Shown here: positions 34,310 through 45,354 of the stretch, in pieces
Numbering within the stretch: the first letter of the stretch is position 1
How the letters are laid out: every line of letters starts with the position of its first letter
Source of the DNA: Vicugna pacos
Taxonomy: Eukaryota; Chordata; Mammalia; Artiodactyla; Camelidae
Length of the DNA stretch: 64,000 nt
Reading direction: 5' to 3'
NCBI RefSeq assembly: GCF_048564905.1
Contig: NC_132994.1
Location: forward strand, 11,991,652 to 12,055,651
The notes under the pieces: generated by a model
Databases searched by the model: none
Seen by the model: the letters and a program-made list of their open reading frames with translations, nothing else
What the model was told of the DNA's origin: nothing
Program-made: the position numbers and the translations under genes

Positions 34310-34393
34310 TTTTTTTTAAATAGAGGTATTGAACTCAGGACCTCATGCATCCTAAGCATGTGTTCTACTACTGAGCTATCCCCCTCCCCCCCC
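34310..34393 (-). mobile_element. Camelid tRNA-Ala-like SINE
   Basis: Reverse copy: tagaggtattgaactcaggac, ctcatgcatcctaagcatg, actgagctatccccctccc. It lacks the ctgggga segment present in other copies, so a small internal deletion is evident. Confidence 0.88.
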
Positions 34394-34407
34394 AGAAATA
34401 TGAACTT

Positions 34408-34449
34408 CTCCTCCTCCTCTTCCTCCTCTTCGTCTTCCTCCTCCTCCTG
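34408..34449. repeat. (TCC)n pyrimidine microsatellite
   Basis: Interrupted TCC/TTCC tract immediately beside the SINE. It produces a polyserine run in one reading frame that is not a real protein. Confidence 0.85.
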
Positions 34450-34864
34450 CCCTTCGCCCTCTCATCCTTTGGCAGATGCTCTGTGTTCAACATGGAACTG
34501 CCACCAAAGGGGAGCCAGAGGGCTTCCTCCTGACCCCTCAACGTGAACTTCTGAGCTACACATAGTATGTTACTCTAGATCTGGTACCTGCCATTGCATT
34601 GTCATGAACAATTTCTTGATTGAAGATAGTACAACTGACTTGTCAGCACAACCTGAAGTTGCTGGTTGTTGTCATGAGTAACTCTTCCTTAAAAATGAAA
34701 TTTTTTCTGCTCCTTTCCATCCTCAAACTTGCAAAAAAAAAGTTGGAAATAATATTCTACACATCTGGAATTTTAAAGCTGAAAGGGGTCTAAAGAAACG
34801 TGCTTTCAATTTTTTTTTTGATCATGATGCATAGTAAGCAACACACTTATGTACAACCCAGGAC

Positions 34865-34871
<7 letters not shown>

Positions 34872-34911
<40 letters not shown>
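34872..34911. repeat. (CA)n microsatellite
   Basis: About 20 uninterrupted AC/CA units; the longest dinucleotide run in the window. Confidence 0.96.
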
Positions 34912-34912
<1 letters not shown>

Positions 34913-34914
34913 TA

Positions 34915-35940
34915 ACATAAAGTCTATTTCACATTATTGTTTGTTATTTATTCTGTCTTCTATTTTGATGTTCGTCTGACCTGTTAAATTGGTTTCTTGA
35001 CCCATTAATGTGTCATGACTTGAAGGTTCAAAAATACCGCTATAGAGATCACAATTCAACTTCCTCATGTTATATGGAGAAAAAAAAAATCAAAGCCCAG
35101 AAAAATGAAGTGACTGCTCCAAGGTCGCATAGCAGATAGATATATAGGACAGCAAATTCCAAGGCAAGGAGGACTGAAATAGGATGTAGTGGAGGTCGAG
35201 GGAGATGAAGAATTCGGGGGCAGTGAGGTCAGTAAGCCAGTGAGCCAAAACAGGAAGATCTGCGTGTGCTAACACACACATGTGTTCACACATACAAATG
35301 CCACAGCTATGGGAGACAAGGAAGGATTCCCAACAACCAGCTAACCAACGAAGTCCATGTTTTCAGCTCTTGGTGGCCAGGACACTGAGGATGTAGTGGG
35401 GCTGGAGAGCAGGGAGAGGCAATCTCCTTCTCTTAATGCCGTACCTTCTCTCATCCTTTGTAAGAGCATCTTCCAGCTCTTGCCCACATTCCCAGCTGAT
35501 GCAAGGATCTCATCCCTGGGCCTCCTGCCTTCCCAGCACATCCCTGTACCTCCTGGTCCCAGTCCTGGTGACTAAAATACCCATTTGGATGATCCCGCGA
35601 ACACCAGGATTCATAATTCTCTGCTCCCTGGACACTGATGACCCCCCCATTCTACCTGCATCACCTGAAGCAAGGCCATGCCTTAGACCAGCACTGGACA
35701 CTGTTCTCAGGTTTTATCCTATGGAATTGCCCACATTCACCTCATTTCTCCACCCACCCACCTCCAATTCCAGTAAGCATTCATTAAACGCTTCTATGTG
35801 CAAGGGCGCACATGAGGAATGGGATACCAAGGTGTATAGTATACAATCCTGTGCTCGAGAAGACCCCAATCATGGGATAGACAGACAAATAAAGCATTAC
35901 AACCCAGAGTGATATAACCAGGCTGCCAGTGGTACAAGCA
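34915..35940. other. Unique sequence, no gene recognised
   Basis: Contains overlapping open frames at 35,341-35,912, one of 158 codons on the + strand. None has splice sites or a recognisable protein. A weak old repeat (cattcattaaacgcttctatgtgc) lies near 35,778. Confidence 0.4.
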
Positions 35941-35944
35941 GTAG

Positions 35945-36115
35945 GAGTTAACAACAGTAATAATTAACATCTGTTTGGTGCTTTCAATGACCAGGCGCTA
36001 TTCTAAGTGCCATGTGGGTATGAACTCAGTCCTCTGAAACAAGTCAAGGTAATTTAGCTGGTAGGTGTCAGAGCCGGTATTCACAGCCAGATAGTCTGGC
36101 TCCAGAAGCCATGCT
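35945..36115 (-). repeat. MIR SINE (ancient)
   Basis: Reverse MIR: a caggcgctattctaagtgcc stretch, then gtcagagccggtattcacag and tctggctccagaagccatgct. Confidence 0.65.
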
Positions 36116-36119
36116 AATA

Positions 36120-36985
36120 AGTTACATCGATGCTAGAGACACATGATGCTGTGGGAGTCTGTCGGGAGGCACGTCATAGAGACTATCCTGGGGAAGGTGA
36201 CCCCTGACCTAAGTCTTGAAAGGTGATTAGATTTAGCCAGTTGGAGATTGTGGATTGGAAAGAGGTGATCCAGGTAGAAAGAGCAAAAAAGTTTAAAAAA
36301 AAAAAAGAGCAAAGAGTTGGAGGTGAAAAATGACAGACAACATTACAGGTAAAGCACATGGCCACAGAAGAGGGAAAGGGCGGTTTTAGGAAGGGCTGGG
36401 ACTGTAACTTAGGACAGAGAGCAGGCTGGTCCCTGGAGAAGGAGGGCTACAGCCTTTTTCTGATTTGGTGGGACTCTGGGAGCAGAAACAGGAAGAGCCA
36501 TTTAAGTGACCCAAGGTGGCTTGGCAATTTGTTCCCCAGGAAGAGGGCTCAAAGGCCAGGTAAGCCACTCCTGGTCCCCTGTCAGGGCTCAGCCCAGAGA
36601 CTCCTTGTACAGGGACTGACACGGGTGTGGGTAGAGGTGGCCCGGAGGACTCACTGTTAACATCCACAGGGGACAGTGGCCTTGGCACCAGCACTCAAGA
36701 GACACTCTTGGGTTGGTTGGGCATCACCCCACTGCTCTGGATGCCATGAGGCCCCACAGATGCTTTAATTTTGGGGTCCCCACTGCGGGGATCACTTGCT
36801 CCTGGAGTAAGAGCAAGGGGCGCAAGTGGAGCTTGGGTGTCAGACAGTTAGCAAGAAGGGCTGCACTGACTAGGCCATGAGCTTACTCCCTGGCTGACGT
36901 GGTTGGAAAATACAGCAGTTCGGGTTCAGCCGAATGGATCTTATCACCATGGTGACCTCCATGAGGCCATTTCTGGGCAGGATAA
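36120..36985. other. Unique GC-moderate sequence, no gene recognised
   Basis: No exon or repeat recognised. Open frames of about 100 codons on both strands at 36,358-36,694 are treated as chance. Confidence 0.4.
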
Positions 36986-37009
36986 CTCCGCAGCTGATGT
37001 ACCTTATTG

Positions 37010-37420
37010 GTTAATTAAAGTGCAGGCTTTGAAATGGAGCCCAGATGCAAATATGACTCTGCAGCAGCTAACCGGAAAAATCACTCCATCTCTCTGAGCC
37101 TCCAAAGCCTCATCTGAAAAAGGGGAATAATACCTCTCTTAAAGAATTGCCGTAGTTGGGGGTGTGGCTCAATGGTATAGTGCGTGCTTAGCATGCACGA
37201 GGTCCTGGGTTCAATTCCCAGCATCTCCATCAAAAAAAATATAGTAATAAATAAATAAATAGACCCAATTATCTCCCCTACAAAAAAAAAAAACTTTAAA
37301 AATGTTTTAAAATAAATATGCTGATTCATTTAAAAAAGAGTTGCTATGAAGATCAAGTGTGATCACACCTGCAAAGCGCCCACTGCAGTAACTGATATGG
37401 ATTAAACACTCCCCCAGCTG
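37010..37420 (+). repeat. MIR SINE (ancient) split by a camelid SINE
   Basis: Left part: gtgcaggctttgaaatggagccc through ctctctgagcctccaaagcctcatctg and ggggaataatacctctc. Right part after the insertion: gctatgaagatcaagtgtgat through caaagcgcccactgcagtaac. Together they follow the MIR order, so the camelid SINE landed inside it. Confidence 0.75.
37156..37333 (+). mobile_element. Camelid tRNA-Ala-like SINE inside a MIR
   Basis: Body with ggtgtggctcaatggtatag, gaggtcctgggttcaattcc and tail taaataaatagacccaattatctcccc followed by A-runs. The flanks aaagaattgc (37,141-37,150) and aaagagttgc (37,334-37,343) give a near-perfect duplication. Confidence 0.9.
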
Positions 37421-37424
37421 TGGT

Positions 37425-37865
37425 TATTTATTTTCACTTCAAGAGCCATTGTCTCCTCCTGTCTGTGAGCTGCAGCACACAGTAAATTGCACCTGTCTAC
37501 TGTCAAGTGATTTCCGGATTTATACTTTTCTTCCTATTCTCTATTTCTTGTTATAAAATCTGTTCTGAGCCACCCTGATTTCTTCCACGTTTTCTCTGGT
37601 AAGAATGGGGGCTGAAGCCACCGTCTTTGATCGTGTTGGAGAGCAGGTGGCCCTGAACAGCTGTTAGTGACGCTTCCTCAGCACAAGGGCACATCAGCAT
37701 GGTAGCGGAGTGCAGGAGCCCGTCTGCACTGTGGTCCTGCACCTGGCCTTTCTCACAGAAGCCCAAGTGAGATGGATGCTGAAAGCAGCAATTGCAGGAC
37801 AGGTCAGAGGAGGGAGAAACTAGAGGATGGCGAGCAGCTGGAGGCAGGAGCAATAAGAACCAGCA
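37425..37865. other. Unique sequence, no gene recognised
   Basis: No repeat recognised. The 121-codon reverse frame at 37,551-37,916 has no splice support. Confidence 0.4.
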
Positions 37866-37869
37866 TGTA

Positions 37870-38040
37870 CTGGGACTGTCAGCTTTGTGGCGGTTTGCCC
37901 CAGGTTCTTTATGCACGTTTTTCTCACTTCATCCTCATAATGACTGTGTGAGACCATATTATTACCCCTTTAGGAGGATATGGGAGGGAGATACACCTCA
38001 GAGATGTTAAGTGACTTGTCTAAGATCACACAGGGGCTTT
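37870..38040 (-). repeat. MIR-type SINE (ancient)
   Basis: Reverse MIR-like order: a cttcatcctcataatgactgtgtgag stretch, ttattacccctttaggagg, then cagagatgttaagtgacttgtctaagatcacacag. Well matched for its age. Confidence 0.75.
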
Positions 38041-38044
38041 GCAT

Positions 38045-39185
38045 CCACATCTTCCTGATTCCAGAGCTCATTCTTTCACTGGGGAGAGCAGCCAAGCCTC
38101 AAAGAACCACTGTGTTCAGGGACCAGACCTCATCTTCCTGACGGTCACATTAAGGGGCTGGACAGACGATCTCCTCGGTGACTTCCACCTCTCACATGCT
38201 GCCCTTGTTACTGTGGGAAACTCTGCTCAGTGACCCAGGCAAGCAAAAAGAAAATGCATGGAACATGAACTTACTAAGTGCCAGACACTGTCTCCTACTC
38301 TATTTAACTCACATGTGGATTTCCACTCAACTTTTGATTATGACAAATATCAAAACCTTGACTCAACAAGTATTAAAATTTTGCAATATTTGGTTATTCC
38401 ATACCTACCTACCTACACAACTATTTATCTATCATCTATATGAATGTTTGAAATGACGTAATGGACATCTAGAGATTTATTTCTTCCTGCATCTCCTTAA
38501 GGCTAAGGTTATTTTCTTAGACAAGCACAAACCATTATCACACATAAGAAAATTAACAGTAGCTCCCTATTTATATCCAAATTTAATAGACAGTCCAGCT
38601 TAAAATGTCCTTGTCTCCAATGGCTTTTATAGCTATTGCTTTGGTTTTTGAACTAAGAACCAATCAAGTTTCACTCACCGTATTTGGTTTAGCAAGTTAA
38701 ACAAGAACAGCCCCTCAAACTTTGGTATGTTTGTTTGGTTTTAGAACATTGACTTTCAGGAGAGTCCAGGCCAAAGTTTGGAGAATAACTCATATTCTGG
38801 ACTTCTCTGATTGTTTTCTTGTCGTATCATTTAACTTCCTCCCTGCCCCTGATTTTTCCCATAAACTGGAAGTTGGGTTGAAAGGCTGGATTGGAATTAT
38901 GTTAAAAGACTTTTAGCAGGGATAATTCACAGGTGATCTGTACCTCATATCACTTCAATCAGGAGACAGAATGCCAGGTTGTCCAACAACAGTGACCCTA
39001 AATATGATCATTTGGCTAACATGACAACCCACAGGTCTTTCCATGGTAAAGGTGGGATTCCCTTAAAAATCTGGTTGGCAGGGTGTGTGGATCACCTGTT
39101 CTGTACTTAATGGAATACACATCCATTGACACTATTTATTTGCAAAATGGTGATTTTCTAAATTTTTGTTTCTTCTTCATTTATT
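38045..39185. other. Unique sequence left of the candidate exon
   Basis: No gene recognised. An acctacctacct run lies near 38,404. The last 30 bases (39,160-39,190) form the strong pyrimidine tract and cag acceptor of the exon-like block. Confidence 0.4.
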
Positions 39186-39190
39186 TGCAG

Positions 39191-39251
39191 GCATGTCTCT
39201 GTAAACGAGAGCTTTTCCTTATCTATTGGGGATGAATTTGAAAAAGGCCGG
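39191..39251 (+). other. Candidate orphan exon (61 nt), gene unknown
   Basis: A strong acceptor precedes it (T/C-rich tract ending tttatttgcag) and a near-consensus donor follows (cgg|gtaagtgcc). One of the three frames is open throughout: after one leading base it reads HVSVNESFSLSIGDEFEKG and one more residue. The other two frames stop. The 61-nt length implies entry phase 2 and exit phase 0. I recognise no protein family. It lies 17.7 kb upstream of SH3BGRL2 on the same strand. It could be an exon of an unannotated transcript, an alternative 5' exon, or a chance pairing of splice-like sites. Confidence 0.35.
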
Positions 39252-39399
39252 GTAAGTGCCTCTTTTTCTTTGGTTGCTAACTTTCAGAATGAAGAGTTGC
39301 TACAGTCACTTTCAATGGTGGCAAATCAGTTGTTTTCTGTCTCTCTCTCTTTGAACAGTGTTATGATGTGTGGCTTTTTATTTTTTCAATTTTTTAAAA

Positions 39400-39514
39400 T
39401 TTGCATTCTTTTTTATTGAAGTATAATCAGTTTACAATGTTCTGTCAGTTTCTGGTGGACAGCATAATGTTTCAGTCATCCATATACATACAGATATTCC
39501 TTTTCATATTCTTA
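39400..39514 (-). repeat. L1 LINE 3' tip, 5'-truncated
   Basis: Reverse L1: ttttattgaagtataatcagtttacaatg, gacagcataatgtttcagtcatcc, catatacatacagatattcc. The flanks ttcaattttttaaaat (39,385-39,400) and ttcaatttttataat (39,515-39,529) look like a target duplication. Confidence 0.9.
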
Positions 39515-39534
39515 TTCAATTTTTATAATCAACT

Positions 39535-40265
39535 GCAGTCACTTTTGGTGCTCAAACTGTCCCAAACCTGGCCAGAGGAAGCTCCTTCAAGCTGGCTGGC
39601 TCCTGTGTCCTTTGAGATGTCCCCACCAGCTTGAGCACTTCCCTGCTTCTTGATGCAAAAAACGTCCTGGGCTCACTTTGTTCTTTCCACGCCCCAGATC
39701 CAGAATCAGCCACTTCTCCAAGGAGCCCTGGGACCTTTCACTGCAGAATAGTATTTAAAATCCAATATCTCTGTATTTGATGAGCTCATGACCATTGGAG
39801 TGTCATTGCCTGTAAGTTCTTTCAGTGGCTTAAGCTAAGAAAAACATTTAAATCATGAGTTCCTCCTGATACTCTCAGTTCAAATTTAATGTTACACAGC
39901 TTTTCTTAACTTCTTAAATTTTATATTTGTACTTCTTTTCTTTTACATAGAAAAATACCGGTTTCTAATAACATTTAATAGTTTGCTATAGTTTACAATA
40001 TACATAAAGTACGTTTACAATGGAAATAGCTGAAAATTACTTGGTGAATTTTAGATTTTTTTTTTGGAGGGGCATTTCTTTTTGTCCTCAGAATATAGTC
40101 AATTAAAGCTGAACAGTAAGCGCATTATGTTTCAAAGTCACTTGAAAATTATTTTCTATATATATGATATATATCCATATACTATATAGTTAATTTGTTT
40201 TAGTTTGATTTCAAAATTGGTTTGCTTTTATTTTCTTTATCAGTAAATTTCATTTTTGAATAGGT
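39535..40265. other. Unique sequence, no gene recognised
   Basis: AT-rich intergenic DNA with no recognised element. Confidence 0.4.
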
Positions 40266-40269
40266 AAAA

Positions 40270-40560
40270 ACATGTTTGAGCATTTATACAGCTCACATTC
40301 AAAATTATGTAAAAACACAAGGAAGTCCACTATATTCATCCGTATCTCCTCCATCTGCCGCCCTCCCTCCCCACCGACAGGTAACCAATTGCTTTATTTC
40401 TGTTGGTTTGCTACTTTCTATCTGTATGTATATCTTGCTCTCCCTTCTCACACAAAAGAAAGCGGTCATTGCTCCCTAACAATACTCCTGCGAATCCACG
40501 TACATTTGTACGTACCTTCCTTTTTCGCTCCTGCATACTTCATTCTGCAGTCCTGCACTT
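40270..40560 (-). repeat. Possible old L1M fragment
   Basis: Composition and partial landmarks (a ccgtatctcctccatctgcc...ccccaccgacaggtaaccaattgc stretch, then a tctatctgtatgtatatctt stretch) resemble reverse L1M 3' UTR sequence. Weak. Confidence 0.35.
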
Positions 40561-40564
40561 CTGT

Positions 40565-41200
40565 TGCTATTTAATCTCAAAACAAGCACTGCTGCTTGTA
40601 TTATCTTACTGGTGGCCCCTTTGGCCTTTGTTCGTTCCCTTTGGGTCCTCACCAGCATCTGAGGTTTTGACCTCTGCCAAGGCTTTCCAGCTGGCTGGAG
40701 GCAGAGAACCCAGGTACAGTCGATTCCTGGAAGATTCATCCCAACCACCCACTTGCTTTTGGTGGAGATGAGGGTAACTAGGAATGAAACTCTGCTGTTT
40801 TCCCTCAGATCCTGCCCCAGGCACCCTGGATACTTTCCTGTTTAGATGACAGCTGGGGAGTAATGAACTAGGGAAGGGTGGGGCTTTGACACCGCTTGGT
40901 CTAACTTCCGGTTTCCTCCCTTCCTCTTCTCTAGTAGGCACAAATGGGAATCTTTTCCATCTCGTGCTAACTTAAAGGCAATTTTTTAAAAAAAGAAAGA
41001 AAAAGGAACACAGGATTTTGCTAACATCCAAGACATACCCTTTGGGTGAAGAAAGATTATACTGCACACTGAGGCTGGAGCTTCTAAATTCAAAAATTAA
41101 TATTTCAAATTTCTCAGAATAGCTTTAAATATATAGCATACGTGATTTTTTCAGCATTTGTTTTTCTTTCTTTTTAAATTTTTTAATTTTAACTTTTTGT
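40565..41200. other. Unique sequence, no gene recognised
   Basis: No exon recognised. The 122-codon (+) and 111-codon (-) open frames near 40,400-40,940 overlap on opposite strands and are not supported. Confidence 0.4.
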
Positions 41201-41204
41201 GACA

Positions 41205-41307
41205 GGGAGGCAACTAGGTTTATTTGTATTTAATAGTGCTGGGGATCAAACCCAGGACCTTGTACACACTAAGCACACCCTCTACCACTGAGTTATACTC
41301 TCCCCCC
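41205..41307 (-). mobile_element. Camelid tRNA-Ala-like SINE (older copy)
   Basis: Reverse copy: caactaggtttatttgtattta, gtgctggggatcaaacccaggac, actaagcacaccctctaccactgag. More diverged in the head than the youngest copies. Confidence 0.88.
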
Positions 41308-41309
41308 AT

Positions 41310-42200
41310 ATGTGAATTCTCTTGATGCTGACTTCTTTCCATGCTTGTCTCCAAAGCTCATAACACATTCATTCTCTTGTTTTCTTTTTACGTTGTGTTC
41401 CATTCATCAGTCTCCCAGGAGCCAGGTTCAACCTTTTTCTTTTTTTTTTTTTCATTTGAGATTAACAAATGTTCTTTCTTGCTGGGTAATTCTTTGGCAA
41501 ATAGAGTCTTTCAATGTTCATTTCTTAAGTCATTTGTCCTATTTCTACCCTACTTATTATTTTTTAAAAGGTGGATAAACCGTTTTGATTAAATTGGAAG
41601 GGTTTTGCCTTTCCCTATGATTTTCTTCTGATCTTTGAGAGTGATATGGCAAAAGGAACCTAATGCAATGAAGTCTGTTTATCACCTAATCCTGGCACAC
41701 TCGGTGCATGACTCGCCTGGCTTGTGAATTACTTATGCTTTAGCACACACAGGATAAATTAACCGAGCTCTGAATACATCACCTGTTAGTCCTTGGAGGA
41801 TAACTGTCTCCTAGCGATCTGGAGCCCTGTGTGAGGGTCAGCATCCTTTTTTTAGCCTTTGGAGTCAGGAACAGGGCAAAGCTGTGATAATTTCCTGGCC
41901 AGAAAGGAAGCGAAAGGGGTCAGGAGCAAGGAAAAGGAGCAGGTATGGGAAAAGAAGATAGAAGAGTAGATGTGAGAGCAAGTGGGGAAGAGAGAGAGGA
42001 GAGAATGGGAGAAAGGGAGAAGAATAGGAGGTAACACAGGGAAAAAGCAGAAAGGGTCAACATTATGTAACAGACATGTTTGGTAGAAAGAACTCTCCTC
42101 TGCGGGTTGGAAAGCATGTTTTCCAGTTCTGTATCTTCTGCACAGGGTCCAGTTCCAAAACTCTGTGGAATTGGGTTATAAATAAACTTTGGGAAACACA
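41310..42200. other. Unique sequence, no gene recognised
   Basis: A purine-rich tract lies at 41,900-42,060. A repeat-free segment near 41,690-41,800 looks non-random but no function can be assigned. Confidence 0.35.
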
Positions 42201-42204
42201 GTGC

Positions 42205-42400
42205 CTCTTTTTAATACTTATGAGAGCTTACCATGTGCCAGGCACTTATTCAAGCCCTTAGAGTGGTTTATGCCATTTAATAATTACCCCAAATCTAGGA
42301 ATCAGGTTTTATAATTCTCTTACTTATACTGATGTTGAAACTGAGGCAGGGATGCTAAATGACTTACCCAAGGTCCCACTGAGCAAATGACCGTAGCAGT
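42205..42400 (-). repeat. MIR SINE (ancient)
   Basis: Reverse MIR: gagcttaccatgtgccaggcac, ttatgccatttaataattacc, gaaactgaggcaggg, aatgacttacccaaggtcccac. One of the better MIR matches here. Confidence 0.8.
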
Positions 42401-42409
42401 CACTGATTG

Positions 42410-44880
42410 CTGCTGTAGGAGGGAAGAAAAAATCTGACACCATATCAGAGCTGTTTCTTTGGCTTAGGCAGAAATCCTTGCTCTGACAAGGACCCTACTA
42501 CTCACTGAAGGCATACGAGCAAATACATACACAGACTGTTGTAACACATTCTTCGTGGTGCATGCTCACGGAACAATCTGGAAAGAAAGGGGGCTCCTCA
42601 CTTCAAACAATAAAGACAAAACATGCTTCTGAGATCCTGTCACTGTGAGAAGCAGTCCATAAGCCCTCACAAGTGGCCATAATGCGCTGCCCAGGCCACC
42701 AAAAAAGGCGAAACTCATGTAATAACAAGCAACTGGTTAGCTGACCAAGCTGCAAAGAGAACAGCAAAGGAAGGCAATTATCACGTCTTGATAGGGTCAC
42801 TTCTCCCATAGACGGACTTGTCAAAATACCAGCTGGTGTATTCAGAAATGGGCAAGCAGAGGGCCAAAGACTGGGGTTTCACTCTTGATCACAGCTCACC
42901 TGGCTGGAGATACAGTGCATGAGAAATTGTCTTGACCCCTGAGACACTGTGGACACTGTGCTGCAGCACATACATAACAGTACCCATTATGGGAGAGATG
43001 CCACCTTACAGTGGATTCAAAAGCATACAACGGGGCCCAACCTACAAAAGACCATTCAGCGAGTAGCTCAGAATGGAATGATTTGTGCTTAAAAAAGACC
43101 CAGACTACCGTCAGACCTCTCCAGATGGGGGCCCAACACAGAGGAACCTGCCTCACCAAGGACTGGCAAATAGACTTTACTCAAATGCCTCGAGCCGCGG
43201 GAAATTTCAGATGTCTGCCAGTGTTTATGGACACTTTTTCAGGATGGGAGGAAGCATATCACCCCAGACAGAAAAAGCTCTGAAGTGGTTAAAGCCCTCC
43301 TTAAGGAAACGATCCTCTGATTTGGACTGTCCAGGACCTTTCAAAGTGACAACAGCTCTGCTTTCATCTCTAGCATAACCCAGCAAGTGTCTAAAATAGT
43401 GCAAATTGACTGGAAACTACATTCATCCTGGAGACCATAATCGACAGGAAAAACCGAGAAAATGAATCATACATTAAAAAGGAACATTGCTAAAACATGT
43501 CAAGAGACTAATTTAACTTGGGACAGGGCCTTGCCAGTTGCCCTGCTACGGATCAGAGTGGCTCCCAGAAGCAGAAGTAAATTAAGTCCCTTTGAAATAC
43601 TGTATGGTAGGCTATTCCAGGTGTTTCTGCAGGCAGGAGAATCTAAATGCTCTAAAAGGCCTAGAAGTTGCCAATTATATTACAACTTTGAGCGCTATAC
43701 TAACCTCTCTTCATGAGTTTGCCCCTAAGAGGTCTGCCTATCCAACCAAAGTAGCCTTACATCCTTCCCAACCTGGAGCCTGAGTCCTGCGTAAAACCTG
43801 GAGGGAACAACGGCCTGAGCATCAGCTAACTGCAAGGTGGACAGGACCACACGTGGTATTACTCACCACGCACTCGTCTGTCAGGTTAGCTGGGGTAGAG
43901 CAATGGATTCATCACACTCGGATTAAAGCAGCACCACCATCAACAGAATCAAAAAATGACCCAACTCCTGACAGGCCTGAAGAGCGATGGGTTTGTGAAC
44001 CCTTGGAAGACTTAGGTTGCTCTTTAAAAAAAGATAAGTATTGAGATGATAATTTCAGCGTAGCTGGAAAAATGCCAACCTATTTGTTTACTCTTGTCCA
44101 AATAAAGAGCACAGGAATCTAGTATGATACAGTAAGAAAGTTAACATTAATAGATATGTATTGGGAACTGGAACCCAAAACCCCGAATTCAGTGAAGTCC
44201 TACGGGGTTTCATCAGGTTCAAACAGTTGTGGATAAAGAAGGAAAGAGGACTGTATCAGTGACTAAAGATTCTAAGGAATGTTCCCCGTACAAGGCTGAT
44301 CAATTCCATTCCATGATCACCCCCTCATCACCTCTGTTCAGCAGGAAGTAGCCAGAATGGTTGTCCCCCCTTTTCCCACAAGACTGTGAAATGGACATTG
44401 ACAGTGGGGAATTGTAATAGGGAAGAACAAACCGGACTCCATATTAGGTCTGTTCCTTTGGTTCTAACCCTCTGCTCTGTTTCCTGTGCTCAGTCGTGCT
44501 GGTTCTGCACCTTTTGTAAAAAAAAAAAATGTTGTCTATAGCCTGAAATATACAGGACAGCCTACTCTCAAGGCTCTGACCTTGAAAGGTGTAACACTTA
44601 TCCATTCATACAAAGATAAAACGCAGAATAGAAAATAACATTTGTCTTATTAGAGATTTACAGGGACATCGTGACCTGACCTATGTGGACGGCTGCAAGA
44701 ACAAAGGATTCCAACACCAAGGAGTTTGCAACAATCAGCCACATCCTGTCCCTCTTTTTTAGTATAAAAGGAGCCTGAACTCTGACTTGGGTAAGATGGT
44801 TCTCTAGGACATTAATTAGTCTCCCATCTTCTCGGTCTGTTGGCTTCCTGAATAAGTTGTTAGTCGAAAGCCCAACAATC
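42410..44880 (+). mobile_element. Decayed class I (gammaretrovirus-like) endogenous retrovirus fossil
   Basis: About 2.5 kb, far shorter than an intact provirus of 8-9 kb, so most internal sequence is missing. From left to right: a short stretch resembling the start of the right-hand LTR (42,410-42,480), then remnants of the RNase H part of pol (about 42,490-42,830), then integrase remnants (about 43,080-44,000). The core includes DWQIDFTQMP and a later VFMDTFSGW, and the C-terminal portion includes LSPFEILYGR, both typical of class I pol. An LTR closes the right end. The coding regions are broken many times over. No env or gag was recognised. Age is old, probably tens of millions of years, by appearance only. 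Confidence 0.8.
44413..44880 (+). mobile_element. Right-hand LTR of the class I ERV fossil
   Basis: Begins TGTAATAGGGAAG directly after a purine-rich gacagtgggga stretch that resembles a polypurine tract. It has a TATA-like gtataaaagg near 44,763 and ends near ctcccatcttctcgg...cctgaataag...cccaaca. The beginning resembles the left-edge stretch at 42,410-42,480, which supports their being two ends of one element. Confidence 0.65.
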
Positions 44881-44949
44881 TTGCTGGCAGAACCCTGGTA
44901 GTTGGGTTGGCTGTATGCCCACCCTCCACCCCAGTCCCCGGGGATTTAG

Positions 44950-45350
44950 ACCTAAACCTGTCTTGCCTCTGGCATTCTCCTTCCTGTTATACACTCTCCC
45001 AGCTTCCCTTGTAGTTAGCCATGTGACCCAGTTCTGATCAAAGACGTTTAGGGAGAAGTCCACTGAGGGCTTCTGAGAAAGCTTTTTCTCTGTGATAAGA
45101 GTAAAGCATCTTTCTGTTTGCCTTTTCCTTTCTTCTTGCTTGGGATGATAGTATGACAACACCATACTTGTGGCTGAGGCAGCTATCTTGTAACCAAGAG
45201 TCAACTAGCCCAAGGAAGGACATCAATATGCTGAGGATGGAGACTGGAAAGGGGAAAGGGTCCTGGGCTTTGAGGACATTGCTGGATTGCTTCCATAAAC
45301 CTGGGTTCACCTCCCTGTACTCTTCCTGTTATGTGAAATAATCAAACGCC
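44950..45350 (+). repeat. Possible old LTR or MER-type repeat
   Basis: Landmarks such as gccatgtgacccagttctgatc, gcagctatcttgtaaccaagagtcaactagcccaaggaagg and gttatgtgaaataatcaaacgcc resemble an ancient placental LTR read on the + strand. The family is uncertain. Confidence 0.4.
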
Positions 45351-45354
45351 ACCA

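Noticed and set aside
34220-34546. Open frame with a polyserine run
   Set aside because: Made from a SINE fragment and a TCC microsatellite.
35436-35912. 158-codon open frame
   Set aside because: No start or splice context, no family resemblance, and the end overlaps an old repeat.
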